NCBI GenBank assembly: GCA_948567375.1
Contig: OX419762.1
Coordinates: 18,730,001-18,794,000, forward strand
DNA: 64,000 bases
Source of the DNA: Lunularia cruciata
Lineage: Eukaryota > Streptophyta > Marchantiopsida > Lunulariales > Lunulariaceae
Direction: 5' to 3'
The notes beneath the pieces were generated by a model. That model had not been told where the DNA came from and made no database searches. It saw only the letters and a list, made by a program, of their open reading frames with translations. Both the position numbers and the translations under genes were made by a program. Positions within the stretch are counted from its first letter, which is position 1, and each line of letters begins with the position of its first letter. Shown piece by piece: positions 1 to 12,639 of this stretch.

Positions 1-189
1 ATCTTCGTCTCCATGAATGCGAATGACCAAGATACCCGTCCTTCAAATCTTCATTTCGAGACTCTAAACTCTCTGGTACATCTCCTGTCAACGGATTCTC
101 CAAAAGATTCAACGTCAGGGGAAAGGGAAGATTCTAGAGGCTTCTTGTCGAGTAGCTCTGCTGATATTCGAAGGAATCAAATGTTTTTT

Positions 190-2090
190 AGGCCCTCCAG
201 GAAAATCTTCAAGAGTGCTTCCGGCAGTAATCGAAGATACGTCCAGGCTAACTTATCCATTAGCGGGATTGATAATGAAGAGAATCCTTTGGGGAAGCCT
301 TTTACAGCACAAAATTAGTGTAGAAGCCCGCATACTCGAAGAGCTGAAAAAATTCTCATGAGCTCATTGCGGGACTCGTATATCCACTTCGAATAAGAGC
401 ACAATTCCTCCACGGTGAAGAGCTGGAACTGATCCTGTCAATCAGTTGCCCGATAGTATCAAAACATATTCATCACAGACGTTGGAAAGTGACCACGAAG
501 ATTTGGCCCGTCAACAGATTACTGTCCATTCCAGGCAACTTTTAAGATTCAGCAGCTCTTGACAAGGTGAAATCGGATCTGACCTTGTTATCAGATGGGC
601 TTTAAGGCGAGACGTCCCAGAGTTACAAGTCCTGCATGAGTTGTAAACCTCGAGCTTTAATGCTCTCTGAAAACGGGTAGATAGAACAGTCGTTGAAATC
701 AACACTCTCGGGTCTTCTACTGAACTGTCACGCAAGGTTACGACAACTAGAAAATTGACATTACCCAGCTCTTATGGACTGAAGAGAATTGCCACAATCC
801 AAATCTAAGTCTACGTTCGACAAGCTCTGCAAGGTGAACGATTGTGAGATATAGACATAGTCGGTTTACTAGTTTCTTTCCTGACTGAAAAATGTCAAAC
901 TAGTAGAAAGTTCTGAAGTCAAACTGGAAAGCAGAAACCTAGTAACAAATTTTAAATGAGGTCTACATTGTCCAAAGAAGAAATATCACCCACTTGAAGA
1001 ATTGAAAGAGAATCAAAGGTTGAAAAGCTTCAGTAAGATCTAAGGTGGAAAAGCTTGACAAGTCTAAAGAGTCAAAAGACTGTTTGTTTGTTCATTCTAC
1101 TAAAGGTAGATTGACCGAATATTTTCTCATTCCATTTTGTCCGCGAAATCACATTTATTTATGACTTCACTCTAGAATCTAGTGACATGTTATTATTTTG
1201 CTAAGATGCAAAAATTATTACAACAAATTGTAAGTGAGGGAGTTTCCATGTATATATGCTCAATTGTACTATTTGGAATCAGAAAATAGATGTACGATCC
1301 TTTCTTCGTTTTGTTGTGCCACTTCTATTATTTTTTATCTCGACGTTCTTTCGTAGTCATATCATCAATATACTTGGAATCATATCCGGTGTTGGACAAG
1401 ACATATAATCCACTTAAGAAAGAGACCGAACTAATCAAAGCAGTTGTTGAGTTTAATTTGAGTATAGCTCATGCTTCGCCATATTCTCGTCTAAAGAACT
1501 TTGCATCGTGTCATATTCTCTCGGTATCATTAAATAGAAGAATCAATAAATTTGGTCCCAAAAGCCAGAAGCCAGAAGCCAAAATTACAGCAAAAAAGAT
1601 ACTCAAGATTCGGTACTTGTTATTTACATTTCTTAATCAATTTGGAGGGATTCAACAGGGTAAATTCACTATGAGATAGCCCATCACGAGTTACATTAAA
1701 AAGAACCCAGTAGAAGGTAGAGTCTGAATTTGAGAAGCAGGAGACGAAATTTGAGATGAAACACTGATATTGACCTCACAAGATTTCTGGTTTATATATT
1801 TTCGTCTAAAATGATGTAATTCATGATGAATCGTTAAGCCTATTTCACTACTACGAGTAAGCTAGATCCAGAATATGAAACAAACTAATGATTAGTGTAC
1901 TATCATTATTATTTTTGTTTAAATAATAGAACAGTTCAATCGTTCAAACTCCTTTGCATTCCTAAATTTTCATGCCACTGGAATAAACAACGAAGAACTG
2001 CGAAGGCTTTTTACTAGTCAGAAAGGGTGACGAATATGAGCCAAAGTTTACATAATAATTTATATTAGATTATGTGACTTAATAATCCAC
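190..2090. repeat. Long direct repeat, left arm (unit 1)
   Basis: About 1.9 kb with roughly 85-90 percent identity to 6560-8250 in the same orientation. Shared landmarks include CTTCAAGAGTGCTTCCG, ACGTCCAGGCTAACTTATCC and GAGTATAGCTCATGCTTC. Both arms are AT-rich with no convincing gene. A short frame at 13-318 is Ser-rich and unrecognised. The arms could be decayed long terminal repeats or an old spacer duplication; no TG..CA ends or primer site were found. Confidence 0.7.
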
Positions 2091-2188
2091 GTGCACCTTC
2101 ACCTTTTTGACTTTCCGTCAGCAAAACACGAAGTTCAATACAATGGTAAAGAGTCTGTGATAACAGCGAGAACCACCGAGGGAATATG

Positions 2189-3823
2189 GTACTCGGAATT
2201 CACCAATTAATACGGGAGATAAATCTTTTTCGAAAACTGGAGTGAAAACTCTTCACTTTTGAAGAGATTAATCATTACAATGTTATGTTTAATGGTCAAG
2301 CCCAAGAATCTGAACCACATCCAACTTTACCTCGGGACAGCCTGTTAAGTATAAAGCTTGACATACTGGAGTTCTACAACGAAATTCTTTCATGTGATAT
2401 GATACACTTTCCACATCTACTTGGAGTTTGACTAATATTTCTCTAGAATGAATGGACATTCAAATCTGCAGATGTGCTCAAAACATATGTTATATTTGTT
2501 CGTTCTTTGTTTCTGCCACTCTTCTCATTCTTTGTGAATGAGAAGAGTGGGGTTTGATGAAGATAACTAAGTGTTGATCGATCCATAACCAGTTCCAAAT
2601 CTTTTAAATTTCTCAATTGCAGAGAAACTCTAATATATAAAGTATAAATTTGGACGAGAAGCAACGATTTTGACTCATACGGATTATATCTTGCCCATAG
2701 TTTTGGAGTGAAACAGGTATCTGATACACAAGAACTATAATAAAGAGTATGATTGAAGTATACTTGAAGTATGATACAAGTAGATGAGAATATGGAGAAG
2801 CATGAGCTATACTCAAATTAAACTCAACAACTGCTTTGATTACAAGAAGTTAGGGTTTCTGTCTGGAGCCAAAAGAAGTCTAGGGTTTGTAGTTACTGCT
2901 ATAACTACAAGAAGTTAGGGTTTCTGTCTGGAGCCAAAAGAAGTCTAGGGTTTGTAGTACAGGGGATATTCGTCAAATGCTCTAACGGAAAGAGGGCTCT
3001 CCGATTCTTTTATTTGCCCTTTTTAGCGAGAAGCTAAATTATGAACTCCTCCTGCCATGATAGATTCTTCACTTTTTACATTATCTCCTTTTCCCCTTTT
3101 CCAACTTTATTCTTGTCGGCATCTCTTGTTATTATTCCGTCTTTCTCATGAGCATTCAACCTTTTCTCCTCCTTATTTTCCCGGGCCAAATCCAGCTTCT
3201 ATCCATTCCTCGACATGCTAACAAGTTTCTTCCATCATACTCTTTAATATAAGTACTCGGAATTCACCAATTAATACGGGAGATAAATCTTTTTCGAAAA
3301 CTGGAGTGAAACCTCTTCACTTTTGAAGAGATTAATCATTACAATGTTATGTTTAATGGTCAAGCCCAAGAATCTGAACCACATCCTGTTAAGTATTAAC
3401 TCGAGACAGCCTGTTAAGTATAAAGCTTGACATATTGGAGTTCTACAACGAAATTCTTTCATGTGAAATGATACACTTTCCACATCTACTTGGAGTTTGA
3501 CTAATATTTCTCTAGAATGAATGGACATTCAAATCTGCGGATGTTGTTCAAAACATATGTTATATTTGTTCGTTCTTTGTTTCTGCCACTCTTCTCATTC
3601 TTTGTGAATGGGGTTTGATGAAGATTACTAAGTGTTGATCGATCCAGAACCAGTTCCAAATCTTTTAAATTTCTCAATTGCAGAGAAACTCTAATATGTA
3701 AAGTATAAATTTGGACGAGAAGCAACGATTTTGACTCATACGGATTATATCTTGCCCATAGTTCTGGAGTGAAACAGGTATCTGATACACAAGAACTATA
3801 ATAAAGAGTATGATTGAAGTATA
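2189..3823. repeat. Pair of 0.57-kb direct repeats (unit 1)
   Basis: Bases 2189-2762 and 3253-3823 are about 95 percent identical, starting GTACTCGGAATTCACC and ending GATTGAAGTATA. One carries an extra GAGAAGAGTG-type stretch. The 490 bp between them include the 53-bp telo-box repeat pair and a C/T-rich stretch (3010-3240). No gene is recognised; short frames here do not resemble known proteins. Confidence 0.85.
2841..2958. repeat. 53-bp tandem pair with TTAGGGTTT motifs (unit 1)
   Basis: Two exact 53-bp copies (2841-2893, 2906-2958) separated by 12 bp. Each contains GTTAGGGTTTC and TCTAGGGTTTG, matching the plant telo-box AAACCCTA on the other strand. Confidence 0.9.
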
Positions 3824-4113
3824 GACATCAGATATTGTAGGTTCTCTTGAGCTGGATTAAGCTCTACCAGATATAAGGAGACGTGAACCCTGCTCATCTT
3901 TGGACTACACCTTGAATTTTTTAATTTGATCCGCAATAGGTAGAATGCACGGGTTTGTCAAGAATATAGCAATATGTAGAATTCCCAATTTGTCAAGAAT
4001 TCAGGTATACTTGAGAATTGTGATCGAAACATTCATATATCAAATCAAAGGCTCAGAGGTGAATCACTCTTCCTTGGTACTTTTAGCACCCCGAGCACTA
4101 ACCTCTACATGTT

Positions 4114-4338
4114 AAAAAATTAACAAACTAAAATTTATGATAAAAATCACTCTGAGCAAAAAATTCTTTATTTATACTCGTGGATTAAAAAATTCTCTTT
4201 ATTTACACTCTTGGATTCACAAATTTAAAAATTAACAAACTAAAATTTGTACAATAAAATCACTCTGAGCAAAAATTCTTTATTTATACTCTTGTATTAA
4301 AAAATTCTCTTTATTTACACTCTTGGATTCACAAATCC
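4114..4338. repeat. 112-bp tandem duplication (unit 1)
   Basis: Two near-identical AT-rich copies starting AAAAATTAACAAACTAAAAT, at 4114-4225 and 4226-4338. The second overlaps the tail of Harbinger relic A. Confidence 0.85.
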
Positions 4339-5480
4339 ACCTTGTAGGCGGTTGAAAGCCAAACAAGCATTGAAAACTAAATTTCTAGTTTTCCACTTGA
4401 TAATCTCTAGGAGAGCAACTCCACCTCCTAAGTCAAAATCTATCTCTTCTACAAAATCTCCATCTTCTTCCACATGTAAATTTAAACATTTATCAAAATA
4501 TTGTGGAGAATAATACATAAAATCATCCACAATAATAAATATGTATTTCTTGAAGGATCATTCAATTGAACACGAATTTCTCTTAACAAATACCATACTG
4601 TCTTTAGAACTCTTATGCAATGCTCATTCAATACCTAGTTTGTGGTACACATATACTGAACTCTGATTTCGCTTGGGCTTGTGCTTGTTTGAGGGAAGGA
4701 ACAAGGTGACACATAGCCAACATTCCCTAATAAGTATTGGGATTGCTCAAACAAAATACATTTTCTCATGTGCTTAAATCACTCCAAATCAGAGATCTCC
4801 TCAAGCAAGCTACGTCATGGCATGATCATGGTATACCTATGATAAAAATAAAATTTATTAACAATTTCTCTGTACACTTATCTCTAAAATTGATTAAATA
4901 AACTCTTGGCTTGGAGCTTACCACCACCAAAATGAATTATTTGCCTTATTTCATCACTTGACACAAGTCACTTTATTCTATAAATGTATTTATAGAATAT
5001 AACATTTCTTATTGAAATATGTTTCTCTATCATCAATAGTGGTTTTCTATGCTAGAAGAAACAGAGTACTATCTATGTGATTTGGAGATGCAACTTGGGA
5101 ACTCTTTTTGAGAAAAAACAAAAGATAATTTTATTCTCTCTTCAATGTTTGGCAACTTCACCCCCTTCCCAAGAAGAGAAATAATTACTATCATTACTCT
5201 ATCAATGACTTTCATTATTGATCTCCCAAATATTCACACTCCTTGCTACAAAAGCACCGTTCCCATGATGACCAAATCTACCTAGAGCTAGGGCGATCTG
5301 GATCCACATAAGAAGTTTTTGCCTGAAGAATTCTTAAACATATAATTCTCTTTAATTGCATCTTCTAAAGCTTGAAACAAGAACAAAGCTTTCCTAGTGA
5401 GTTGCCTAAATGCACCACAATCCAATTCTCCTTTGTTGTTACTTCTTTGTTCATAATTAATATCTCTCTTCATATCTGTT
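4310..5480 (-). pseudogene. PIF/Harbinger transposase relic A, unit 1
   Basis: Minus-strand translation around 4690-4510 gives VWYLLREIRVQLNDPSRN and then WMILCIILHNILIN. This is the C-terminal part of a Harbinger DDE transposase (DDE_Tnp_4), ending in the family's I-L-H-N-F/I motif. Further upstream, degenerate stretches match relic B of the same unit. Stops and frameshifts break it throughout. An acidic 71-codon frame (4315-4530) forms its tail. No terminal inverted repeats were identified. Confidence 0.65.
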
Positions 5481-5670
5481 TTGTTGTTACTCAGATGTAT
5501 CTCATGATTTTGTCATGAAGCAACTTGTGCATAGCATTCCCACATGAGAAATCCACAAGGTTCTATTGAGCATTAATCTATTTCAGATTTCAAATCTTTG
5601 AGATTTTCAAGGGATTCCCTTACCCTATCTATTCACAAAGGTAATGGTAATAATTCAATCTCCTATAATA

Positions 5671-6400
5671 TCAATAGCTAAACATATGATCTACAGATGA
5701 AATTTGGTTTGGTAATATCTGGAAGGATGTTATACATGATGGACTAAGTAGATCAGATAGAAATATCACCAAACAAGGATTTCTACTAATAGGCTAGAAA
5801 TTGAAATATGCTTGAAGACTCTAGAATCAATAGCTAGACATATGATCTAGAGGTGAGATTTGGATTGTGATATCTGGAAGGATGGCACTCATCATGGATT
5901 AAATAGATCAGGTAGAGGTATCACCAGAAGAGCACTTCTATTATAGTGCAGAATCTAAAATGGGTCTGAAAACTTTGAAGGCAAATTTGGAAGCCTAAAC
6001 AAATGAATTAGACCTTAAAATGTGGAGTCCCCCCCCCCCCTTCAATGGAAGAAAGGCTGGCCTTCCCTCCCCTTGTTTTGTCTTGTCAAGAGCTTTCCAA
6101 CGGTACCTCACCCACACGATTTAGAGATTTCTACAAGAAAATTCTCTAAAAATTTCTTCCATTTAAAGAAGGTTTGACCCACCAAATAGGATCAGAATCA
6201 ACATGTTAGCAATACATCAAACTAATCTAAGGGTGAAGCTTTTTGACATGTCATCCATCCATGTACCTAATCCAATGGTGGCGTTTCCATGGGATCCCCT
6301 TTGACTATACAATAAGGAGAAGGTGCTCCTTTGGGACATCGAAGTTTGAGTATGAAACTTGTGTTTTCTCTTTTATGTTTTTCTACTATCCTCAAAATAT
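5671..6400. repeat. Dispersed repeat with internal ~156-bp dimer (unit 1)
   Basis: Bases 5671-5826 and 5827-5985 are an imperfect tandem dimer (ATCAATAGCTA..CATATGATCTA). This block and the following sequence to about 6400 occur in reverse orientation at 57600-58316, including CTCCTTTGGGACATCGAA. It is probably part of one transposable element, perhaps an LTR. A 12-C run sits at 6029-6040. Confidence 0.7.
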
Positions 6401-6559
6401 TACTTCTCCTAAGTTCAAAATCCGCTTTCAATTATTAGTTTTTAGGTTCATTTTGAATATTAATTAATGAATCCTCCAGCTTTCATTAATTTTGATTTGA
6501 ATTCAATTAATATTTATGATCAATATTCATAACCTTAAATACCCACCTCTAAGCACTCG

Positions 6560-8250
6560 ATGGAAACCTTCAAGAGTGCTTCCGATAGTAAGCAAAGATA
6601 CGTCCAGGCTAACTTATCCAATGATGAAGAGAATCCTTTGGGGAGGCCTTGTACAACACAAAATCACATTAGAAGTCCACATACTCAAAGAGTTTAAGGA
6701 ATTTCCGTTAGCTCATTGCGGGACTTGAATATCTACTTTGAGTGAGAGCAAAGTGGAGAACCGCACCTGATCGTGTCAACCGGTTACCCGTCGTAACAAA
6801 ACATTGTCCATAGCAGACATTGGAAGGTGACAACAAGATCTGGCCTGTCAACAGGTTACTGCCTATTCCAGCAACTCGTAAGATTCAGCAGCTCTTGACA
6901 AGGTGGAATCCGACCTAAGACCTTGTTGTCATATGGGCTTTTAGACTAGACATCCGAGAGCTTACAAGTCCTGAATGGTACCCTCGAGCTGTAATGCCTC
7001 TCAGAGCGGGTAGATTGAACAGTTGTTGTAATCAATGCCCTTGGGGTCTTGTGTTGAACTGCCATGTAAGATTACGACAACTACAGAAATGATGACATAC
7101 CCAGCTCTCATGGACTGAAGAGAATTGCCACAATCCAAATCTAAGTCTACGTTCGACAAGCTCTGCAAGGTGAATGATTGTGAGATATAGTAATAGTCGA
7201 TCAGAGGTTGAAAATATTGACAAGTCTAAATAGTCAAAGACCGTTTGTTTATTCGTTCTACTAAAGATAGATTGACCAAATAATTTCTCACTCCATTTCG
7301 TCCGTTCAAATAACGTATATGACTTCATTCTAAAACGTAGTGACATGTTAATTTTACTACGATGCAAAAGCTATTACAACAAATTATAAGTGAGCGAGTT
7401 TCCACCTATATACACTCAGTTGTACTATGTAGGATCATAAAATAGATTTACCATCATTTCGTTTTTTATTTTATTTTGGTGCCACTTCTATTATGTTTTA
7501 TCTGGACACTCTTTTGTAGTCATATCGTCAATATACTTGGAATCATATCCGATGTTGGACAAGACATATAATCCACCGAAGAAAGACACCGACTAATCAA
7601 AGCAGTTGTTGAGTTTAATTTGAGTATAGCTCATGCTTCTCCATATTCTCATCTAAAGATATTTGCATCCTTCATATTTTCTGGTATCATTAAATAGAAG
7701 AATCTATGGATTTGGTCCCTTTCTGAAGCCAGAAGCCAGAAATACAGCAAAAAAATACTACAGAATTGGTACTTGTTATCTACATTTCTTTATCAATTTA
7801 GAGGGATTCAACAAGGTAAATCTATTGTAAATAAACTAAGAATAGCCCACCACGAGTTACATTAAAAAGAACCAGTAGAATATAGAGCCTGAACTTGAGA
7901 AGCAGCAGACTAAATTTGAGATAAAACAATGAAATTGAGTTATATATTTTTTTGGTTCTCTAACATGAGGTAATTCATGATGAATCGCTAAGCCTATTTC
8001 ACTACTAGGAGGAAGCTGGATCAAGAATATGAAACAAACAAATGATTTGTTTACTATCCTTAATCTTTTTTGTTTTAAATAATAGAACAGTTCAATCATT
8101 TAAACTCCTTTGCATTCCTAAATATTCATGCCACTAGAATAACAAACAAAGAATTGTGAAGTCTTTTTACTAATCAGAAAGGGTGGCGAATATGAGCCAA
8201 AGTTTACATAATAATCAATATTAGATTATGTGACTTTATAGTCCATTTGC
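6560..8250. repeat. Long direct repeat, right arm (unit 1)
   Basis: Diverged copy of 190-2090, with weaker similarity continuing to about 8370 against 2349-2430. The 4.5 kb between the arms holds Harbinger relic A and several short tandem repeats. No gene is recognised. Confidence 0.7.
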
Positions 8251-8448
8251 ACCTCCACGTGAGCGTATAAAGTTTGACAGATTGGATTTCCACAACAGCA
8301 TAAAAACTATGTTGAAGAAATGCTAATTAAGAAGTTATTTCATGTGAAATGATATACTTCCCATATAAATAGATAGGATTAGTGATGTAGGTGTAGTTAG
8401 AAGATTTCAAACACTCTTTAGCCTCTGATTATCTTTCTCAAGAATTAG

Positions 8449-8452
<4 letters not shown>

Positions 8453-8535
<83 letters not shown>
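8453..8535. repeat. (AT)n microsatellite, unit 1
   Basis: About 83 bp of perfect AT dinucleotide; its length differs from the unit 2 copy, confirming that the two units are distinct molecules or assembled separately. Confidence 0.97.
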
Positions 8536-8538
<3 letters not shown>

Positions 8539-9138
8539 CCAAAGGAGAAGGCTTCACTTCTTTCATAGTTGAAGTATTGAGCTTGAATATTTCTCGAGTC
8601 TTCATGTTGAATTTTTTGCACTTACATCTTGGTTGTATGCTTGGTCAAGTGGAGGTTATCTTGCAATAGGAGTGTGTGTTTGAATACATGCTTACAAAAT
8701 TTGCACTCCATCAAGGGAGTTACCCTTAACATTCAGCATGAATGAGTGTTTTGGTATCTACTCACAAATTTTGTATATATCAAGGAAGTTACCCTTGGCA
8801 TTCTGAATTCAATGTGAGAAAAGGTTTTGGAAATGATGTAGCATTGAAAGTACCATGGAATAGAAAAGCCAAGTAGACAATCTATTTTGGATTGTGATGG
8901 GTTTGCATCTTATGGGAAGGGAAATATGCAATCAACAATGGCATCAAGGTGAAAGAACCTTTGGCTTGAAAAGTGAACTTCAAGGTGAAAAAAACCTTTG
9001 GGGAGGGACTAAGCTGTGGATTAAAGAGGCTCTTAAGGGGGAAGAGGCCTTTGGCATAAAGTGAACCACCACTATCAAGGGCTCATTTATATTAGATTTT
9101 TTGTTAGAGTGATTATTAATTTCTCCTTTTTGTAGGTT

Positions 9139-9168
9139 ACCATAGTGGGTGTCTCTACCCACTATGGT
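9139..9168. other. Perfect hairpin, unit 1
   Basis: ACCATAGTGGGT, 6-nt loop GTCTCT, ACCCACTATGGT. It is also present at 35184-35213. Function unknown. Confidence 0.85.
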
Positions 9169-12084
9169 GCCACTTTTGGGAGTGGTTCTTGCCCAAGAGG
9201 TCAAATAGGCATGAATAGACCACATGTGACATTGTGACACTTTTGCTGCACCTTTAGTCATTTCCAACCTGCATCCCCAAGAGAACATGTTCTTACCATT
9301 TATACTTTTGTATATTGACATTGGGTTGTCATAATTCTATAATGGGTCTTGGATGCAAGTATCCTCAAATGGAGGTATCTTGGGATATCCCAACTTTTAC
9401 AAAATAAGATAAAGCTTACACAGAAAGCTACTTGTCAAACCAAGTATAGTAATTATAAATACAAGAGAAATAAGAAAACCACTTATAACCAAAACCAAGC
9501 ATATTTATTGTGCAAAAAATATTGCTATCACAAAATAACTTCTTATCATGTCTGAGTAAATGGAAAGTACATGCAAAGAAGACTTAGAGTTTTCTAAGGC
9601 TAAGGTAGAACTAAACTATCATTCATCCTCCTCTACATGCTCATCCTTATTTTTCTCATGCTCTTCTCACCATGGATTAGACTTCCTCCTCCTCCTCACC
9701 AATGCTCTTATATACTATCTCCTCCTCCCCAATTAACCCTCTCTCTATGAATAAGTGAGTGAGTAAGTAACTGTCCTAGAAATGTAACAATGAATTGGTA
9801 CCCATCTAGAAGGTGAAGCTGCCTATGTATAACAACCAATTCCTGCTCAAGAGCATGTAGCATCATCTCCTTCCAATCATGAACCTCCACAATAAATCTA
9901 GCCATCTTTATCTTCACCACCAAGATGATGTTCCCACTTACCACTTTGGCCTCGTAGAAGGAATGAGACAAGAACATATCATCTGAAAGAAAGGTGTAAA
10001 GGCAAGATATGCATATTGGCTGTGTCAATGACCTCCTTGTTATCCAATCTCTAATTGGAAACCAGTCCTACACCACACTATGTGACACAGTCCACCTTCT
10101 TCCTATGCTCCTCCTTTGCAAAAAATATGCCTCTCTTATAATTGGTGCAGTAAGAGTGAGTCATTGGCCACCAACTCTCTTGGAGTGTTTATTCTTGTCC
10201 AAAGTTTTCACAAACTCGGTGCAAGATGGCAGATGCACACAAAAAAAAACAAACTAGTGACATAAGAATGCATAAAAATGGATTGAATATCAAATAAAAT
10301 AAAAGAAAGCCAAGGTAAATAAGAATGGAGTGACCATGAAATAAAATTGTAAATATAAAGTACATAAGATGTGCAAACAAGTGGGTGATAGCACACAACT
10401 TTCAACCAAAATTCAAAGTAGGTGCTACCTTGAATGATTACTTATACCACAACTTACTTTAGTGTCTAATCATTTAGATATGGCTCTTTACCATGTATAC
10501 TCTCCAATCTAATCCTTGGAATAGCAAAAAACTGGTATATTCTCTTTCTTAAATCTTTCTTTTATAGCACAAAGTTTCAACTGTCCAGTGTGGTTAAAAA
10601 GAAGGCTCATAAAAGCAATACCATGATCTTGAGACAAGTACTATACTCTTTACATTTTTCTTGCAGCAAGTGTAGAGTGGCATACACAATGTGAAGATGC
10701 AACCGCATGTGAAAGCAAGAAGGATGGAAAGATCCCATCAAGTTGTACAAGGAAAAGACAAGGAGGTAAAATAGGGGTAAGTCCCAATAGTATCTTAATA
10801 CACAATGGATCATTTAAGTCTCTTTTGTTCAACATGTAGGGTTGCATGGCTTGTGCAAGATAGGATTAGGACAAGCGCAGCCGGTGATTGGTTCAAAAAA
10901 TATATAAAATTTCCACAATCACATTCATCATAAATTATCACAAACCATGGATCAAAATCAAAATTACTTACGTGGGATTGGGATCTTGGATACTCATTGC
11001 ATCAAGATAAATCTCACAAATACCATTCACCAAACTCCTGACCTAGTGCTTATCGAGCCAACCCCACTTTATAAACATCATGTAATTGGAAAGCTGGGGA
11101 AATTCTATGAGGAAGGAAACCTCTTCAATCTCTTCCATGTTATTTTCTTCCACCATTCCATCATAGAATGCCATTGCTATTTTCTTCTTACTTGCTTGAC
11201 ACAACTTGCTCTTCTCTTGGTCTCTTTTGAATACCTCACTATCTAAGTGCTCTTGCCTCTTTTTGGTTATCCACTCTCCAAGTACTCAAGTATTTTCCAT
11301 GTACTTCCCAAAGTCATTGTCTCCAATATCCAATGTTTCTAAGTTTGTAGATTCAATGACATACACCATCTCAAGAAATATCTCTTCTTGTCCATTATAT
11401 CTTTCTTCTCTTTTAGAACAACCCCTTTCTATTTCAAAAGTCCCTATAACTCTTTTCTCTTCAAACCCTTCTTCTTGCTTCTTAAACCCCACTCTTTTCA
11501 AGAAGTCCTCTTTGGACTCTATGTTCTCTTCTTTTCCTTTCATGTCTTACTCACATCATCGACCTTCAATTTCCCAAATTTTCTCTTAACTTGCCTTCTT
11601 TCAAATCCTCTATTTTTGAAACCCCTCCATCTTAGCTCTTGAATATGGATAATCACTCTCTTTCAAAAATTCCCAATTAAAAACTCAAATGTGCTCAACC
11701 TTCAAACACAAACCTTGGCTATGGAACGCACTCTTCAAGACCTCTCCTTCCGCTCAATTTACTTCCTGAACTCTAACTCACTTCTTTAACTTGCTCAAAT
11801 ATTGATTAATTGTTCTCTCACATCTTCACTACCCAAACTTCCACACTTATTTATACTATGGAACAAAATGACTCAAAACACACCTTTTTGGAAATTTCTC
11901 AATGTTTCTTATTAAATCAGTATTCCCTTAAGCATTTTCATTCTACCAAAATTAAGTCCATAATTTTATCCTTTGAAATAATATATCTATCAAATATATA
12001 TCCTTAAAATTTTCCCATCTATTTTTTTGTGATGCATACTACATAGACAAAAATTCCATATGACCTTCTATAAGGATATTTTTT

Positions 12085-12410
12085 CAATATTTATCAATAC
12101 CTAAGGAGAGCAATACATATATTGCAAAACTTAGAGTTTCAAAATTGCTCTAATATTTCTTTGACATAAACAATACGTTTTCTTTATATTGTCAATATCT
12201 AAGGAATAATGTAATACAATACAAGAAGTAAGAAATATTGTAACATTGCTCTAAGATCTCTCTATAAATAGAAATATATACTCTTCTCAGAATGAGATCA
12301 AGTAAGATCTCTATATATTTATCAATATCTAAGGAACCAATACTAAAACATTGCTCTAAGACCTCTCTATATATATATTATTTTGAGCATGAGATCACAG
12401 AGTTTGTGTA
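12085..12410. repeat. Imperfect ~105-bp triplicate (unit 1)
   Basis: Three diverged tandem copies, each with a TCAATA(C/T)CTAAGGA block followed by ATTGCTCTAA. AT-rich and noncoding. The unit 2 copy is at 38130-38455. Confidence 0.65.
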
Positions 12411-12639
12411 ACTTATACACTCTCACTCTCAAGATATTTATCACAAAATGTTAAAAATGCACATTATGATTGTGACTTGCTTTATTACGATAACTCCATG
12501 AAATATTATAATCTTCACCAAATTGTAGAAACTCAACAAATTCCAAACATGTTTACATGTAAAAACTAATTAATTTTATTACAATAATCATTATAGTCTT
12601 GGATCCAACAATACATCTATTTGGCAGTTGAATGCAAGA

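Noticed and set aside
1290-1679. 129-codon plus-strand frame in the spacer
   Set aside because: Low-complexity AT-rich translation; the same sequence is broken in the homologous arm at 7450-7850.
2841-2958. CRISPR-like or telomeric array
   Set aside because: Only two copies, 53 bp long with a 12-bp spacer; not a CRISPR and not (TTTAGGG)n.
10947-11246. Myb/SANT-like Harbinger accessory protein on the minus strand
   Set aside because: Only a faint resemblance over about 30 residues, with a stop inside; not enough to support a call.
11206-11642. Overlapping frames of 84-127 codons on both strands
   Set aside because: They arise from CT-rich DNA, and I recognise no domain in any of them.
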